Positions 63,705-64,000 of a DNA stretch of 64,000 nucleotides are shown here, piece after piece (position 1 is the first letter of the stretch; every line of letters starts with the position of its first letter). A program made the translations under genes and the position numbers. The DNA comes from Lachnospiraceae bacterium (GTDB taxonomy: Bacteria; Bacillota; Clostridia; Lachnospirales; Lachnospiraceae). Under the pieces are notes generated by a model. The model was not told the origin of the DNA. It saw nothing but the letters and a program-made list of their open reading frames with translations, and searched no databases. The stretch lies in contig JAQYAV010000038.1 in NCBI GenBank assembly GCA_029338675.1, forward strand, positions 1-64,000, written 5' to 3'.

Positions 63705-64000
63705 TTATTGATCAAGTTCGTTGAATTCTTCTTCGTCTAAAAGCTCGTCGAAGGCATCTGCAACAGCTTCATATTCATCTTCTGATTCAATCTGAGAAAG
63801 ATCGATATCCTCACCTTCTAATTCCTTGTATCTGTACAAGAATACTTCGTCATCCTCATAACCCTCAACGTGTTTGTTAGGAAGAAGTGCGATATAATCC
63901 TGTCCATTTACAGGGAAGATAGCAATAACATCACATTCAAGCTCTGTTCCATCTTCTAGAGTCATTGAAACAGTTGCTTCATCATATTCATCATTAAATT
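63705..64000 (-). CDS. DUF1292 family protein (YrzB-like), 5' end outside the window
   Basis: The frame is open from the window edge: NDEYDEATVS precedes MTLEDGTELECDVIAIF, so the true start lies beyond 64000 and the internal ATG at 63965 is not the start. At least 97 residues are visible. The small acidic beta-rich domain (DGTELECDVIAIFPV, then DYIALLPN) and acidic C-terminal tail are typical of DUF1292; function unknown. In many Firmicutes yrzB follows the ruvX gene, which may lie just outside. Confidence 0.85.
   Translation of the reverse strand, partial: FNDEYDEATVSMTLEDGTELECDVIAIFPVNGQDYIALLPNKHVEGYEDDEVFLYRYKELEGEDIDLSQIESEDEYEAVADAFDELLDEEEFNELDQ

Noticed and set aside
1..64000. tRNA or rRNA genes
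   Set aside because: No cloverleaf or rRNA-like GC-rich conserved block was seen in the intergenic regions; a covariance search would be needed to exclude them formally.

Overview
The window is an AT-rich stretch of a low-GC Gram-positive (Bacillota) chromosome. The gene set points to the class Clostridia, most likely the family Lachnospiraceae: ChW-repeat surface proteins, DUF5688, DUF4364, DUF1292, a zinc-type L31 with a leader RNA, the rpmE-yqhQ-prmC-prfA order, and an alpha/beta-type small acid-soluble spore protein, which also implies spore-forming ancestry. Family and product names come from recognising motifs by eye; no database search was run. I saw no tRNA, rRNA, CRISPR array or complete insertion sequence.

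Region by region. (1) 0.5-4.5 kb: a DUF1846 protein, then an overlapping ykgJ-like/mtnN/luxS operon that detoxifies S-adenosylhomocysteine and makes the AI-2 precursor, then a small unknown gene. (2) 4.5-5.27 kb: a non-coding block with several families of short tandem repeats. (3) 5.3-11.5 kb: a giant cell-surface protein and a spore-protein gene. (4) 11.7-20.95 kb: housekeeping genes (tig, clpX, engB, a DUF4364 gene on the minus strand, rho, rpmE, yqhQ, prmC, prfA). clpX carries an in-frame TGA exactly at the first zinc-ligand Cys codon, and clpP and lon are missing from their usual places beside it. (5) 21-23.7 kb: a 5'-truncated ChW-repeat gene and a minus-strand Rpn-type nuclease gene followed by a free-standing duplicate of its own C-terminal domain. 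(6) 23.9-36.8 kb: an accessory locus, all on the plus strand, with a GrpE-like protein, a divergent Hsp70, three membrane proteins, a two-domain HTH-like protein, an FHA protein, two membrane-anchored Ser/Thr kinases, a zinc-ribbon protein and a secreted ChW protein. (7) 36.9-38.6 kb: a voltage-gated-type K+ channel, a frameshifted micro-membrane protein and a zinc-ribbon membrane protein.

(8) 38.7-45.8 kb: a two-component system with a short-loop sensor, followed by an ABC module (permease, ATPase, secreted CARDB-like protein, second permease). A perfect BceR-type inverted repeat lies in front of the first permease, so this looks like a cell-envelope stress or peptide-antibiotic detoxification module. 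(9) 46-52.8 kb: a family 3 glycosidase, the dipeptidase pepD, a lone hisC, a DUF5688 gene and a cold-shock gene. (10) 53-60.8 kb: a TetR regulator, a single-domain CheY-like receiver, rarA, and a MacAB-type exporter with two different adaptor proteins. (11) 60.9-64 kb: a small membrane protein, a SEC-C protein immediately followed by a UvrD/Rep-type helicase, and the end of a DUF1292 gene on the minus strand.

The strongest candidates for something new are the Rpn nuclease with both an intragenic and a duplicated stand-alone C-terminal domain (a likely toxin/antitoxin anti-phage unit caught in the act of gene duplication), the Hsp70-GrpE-FHA-kinase locus, and the TGA codon in clpX.
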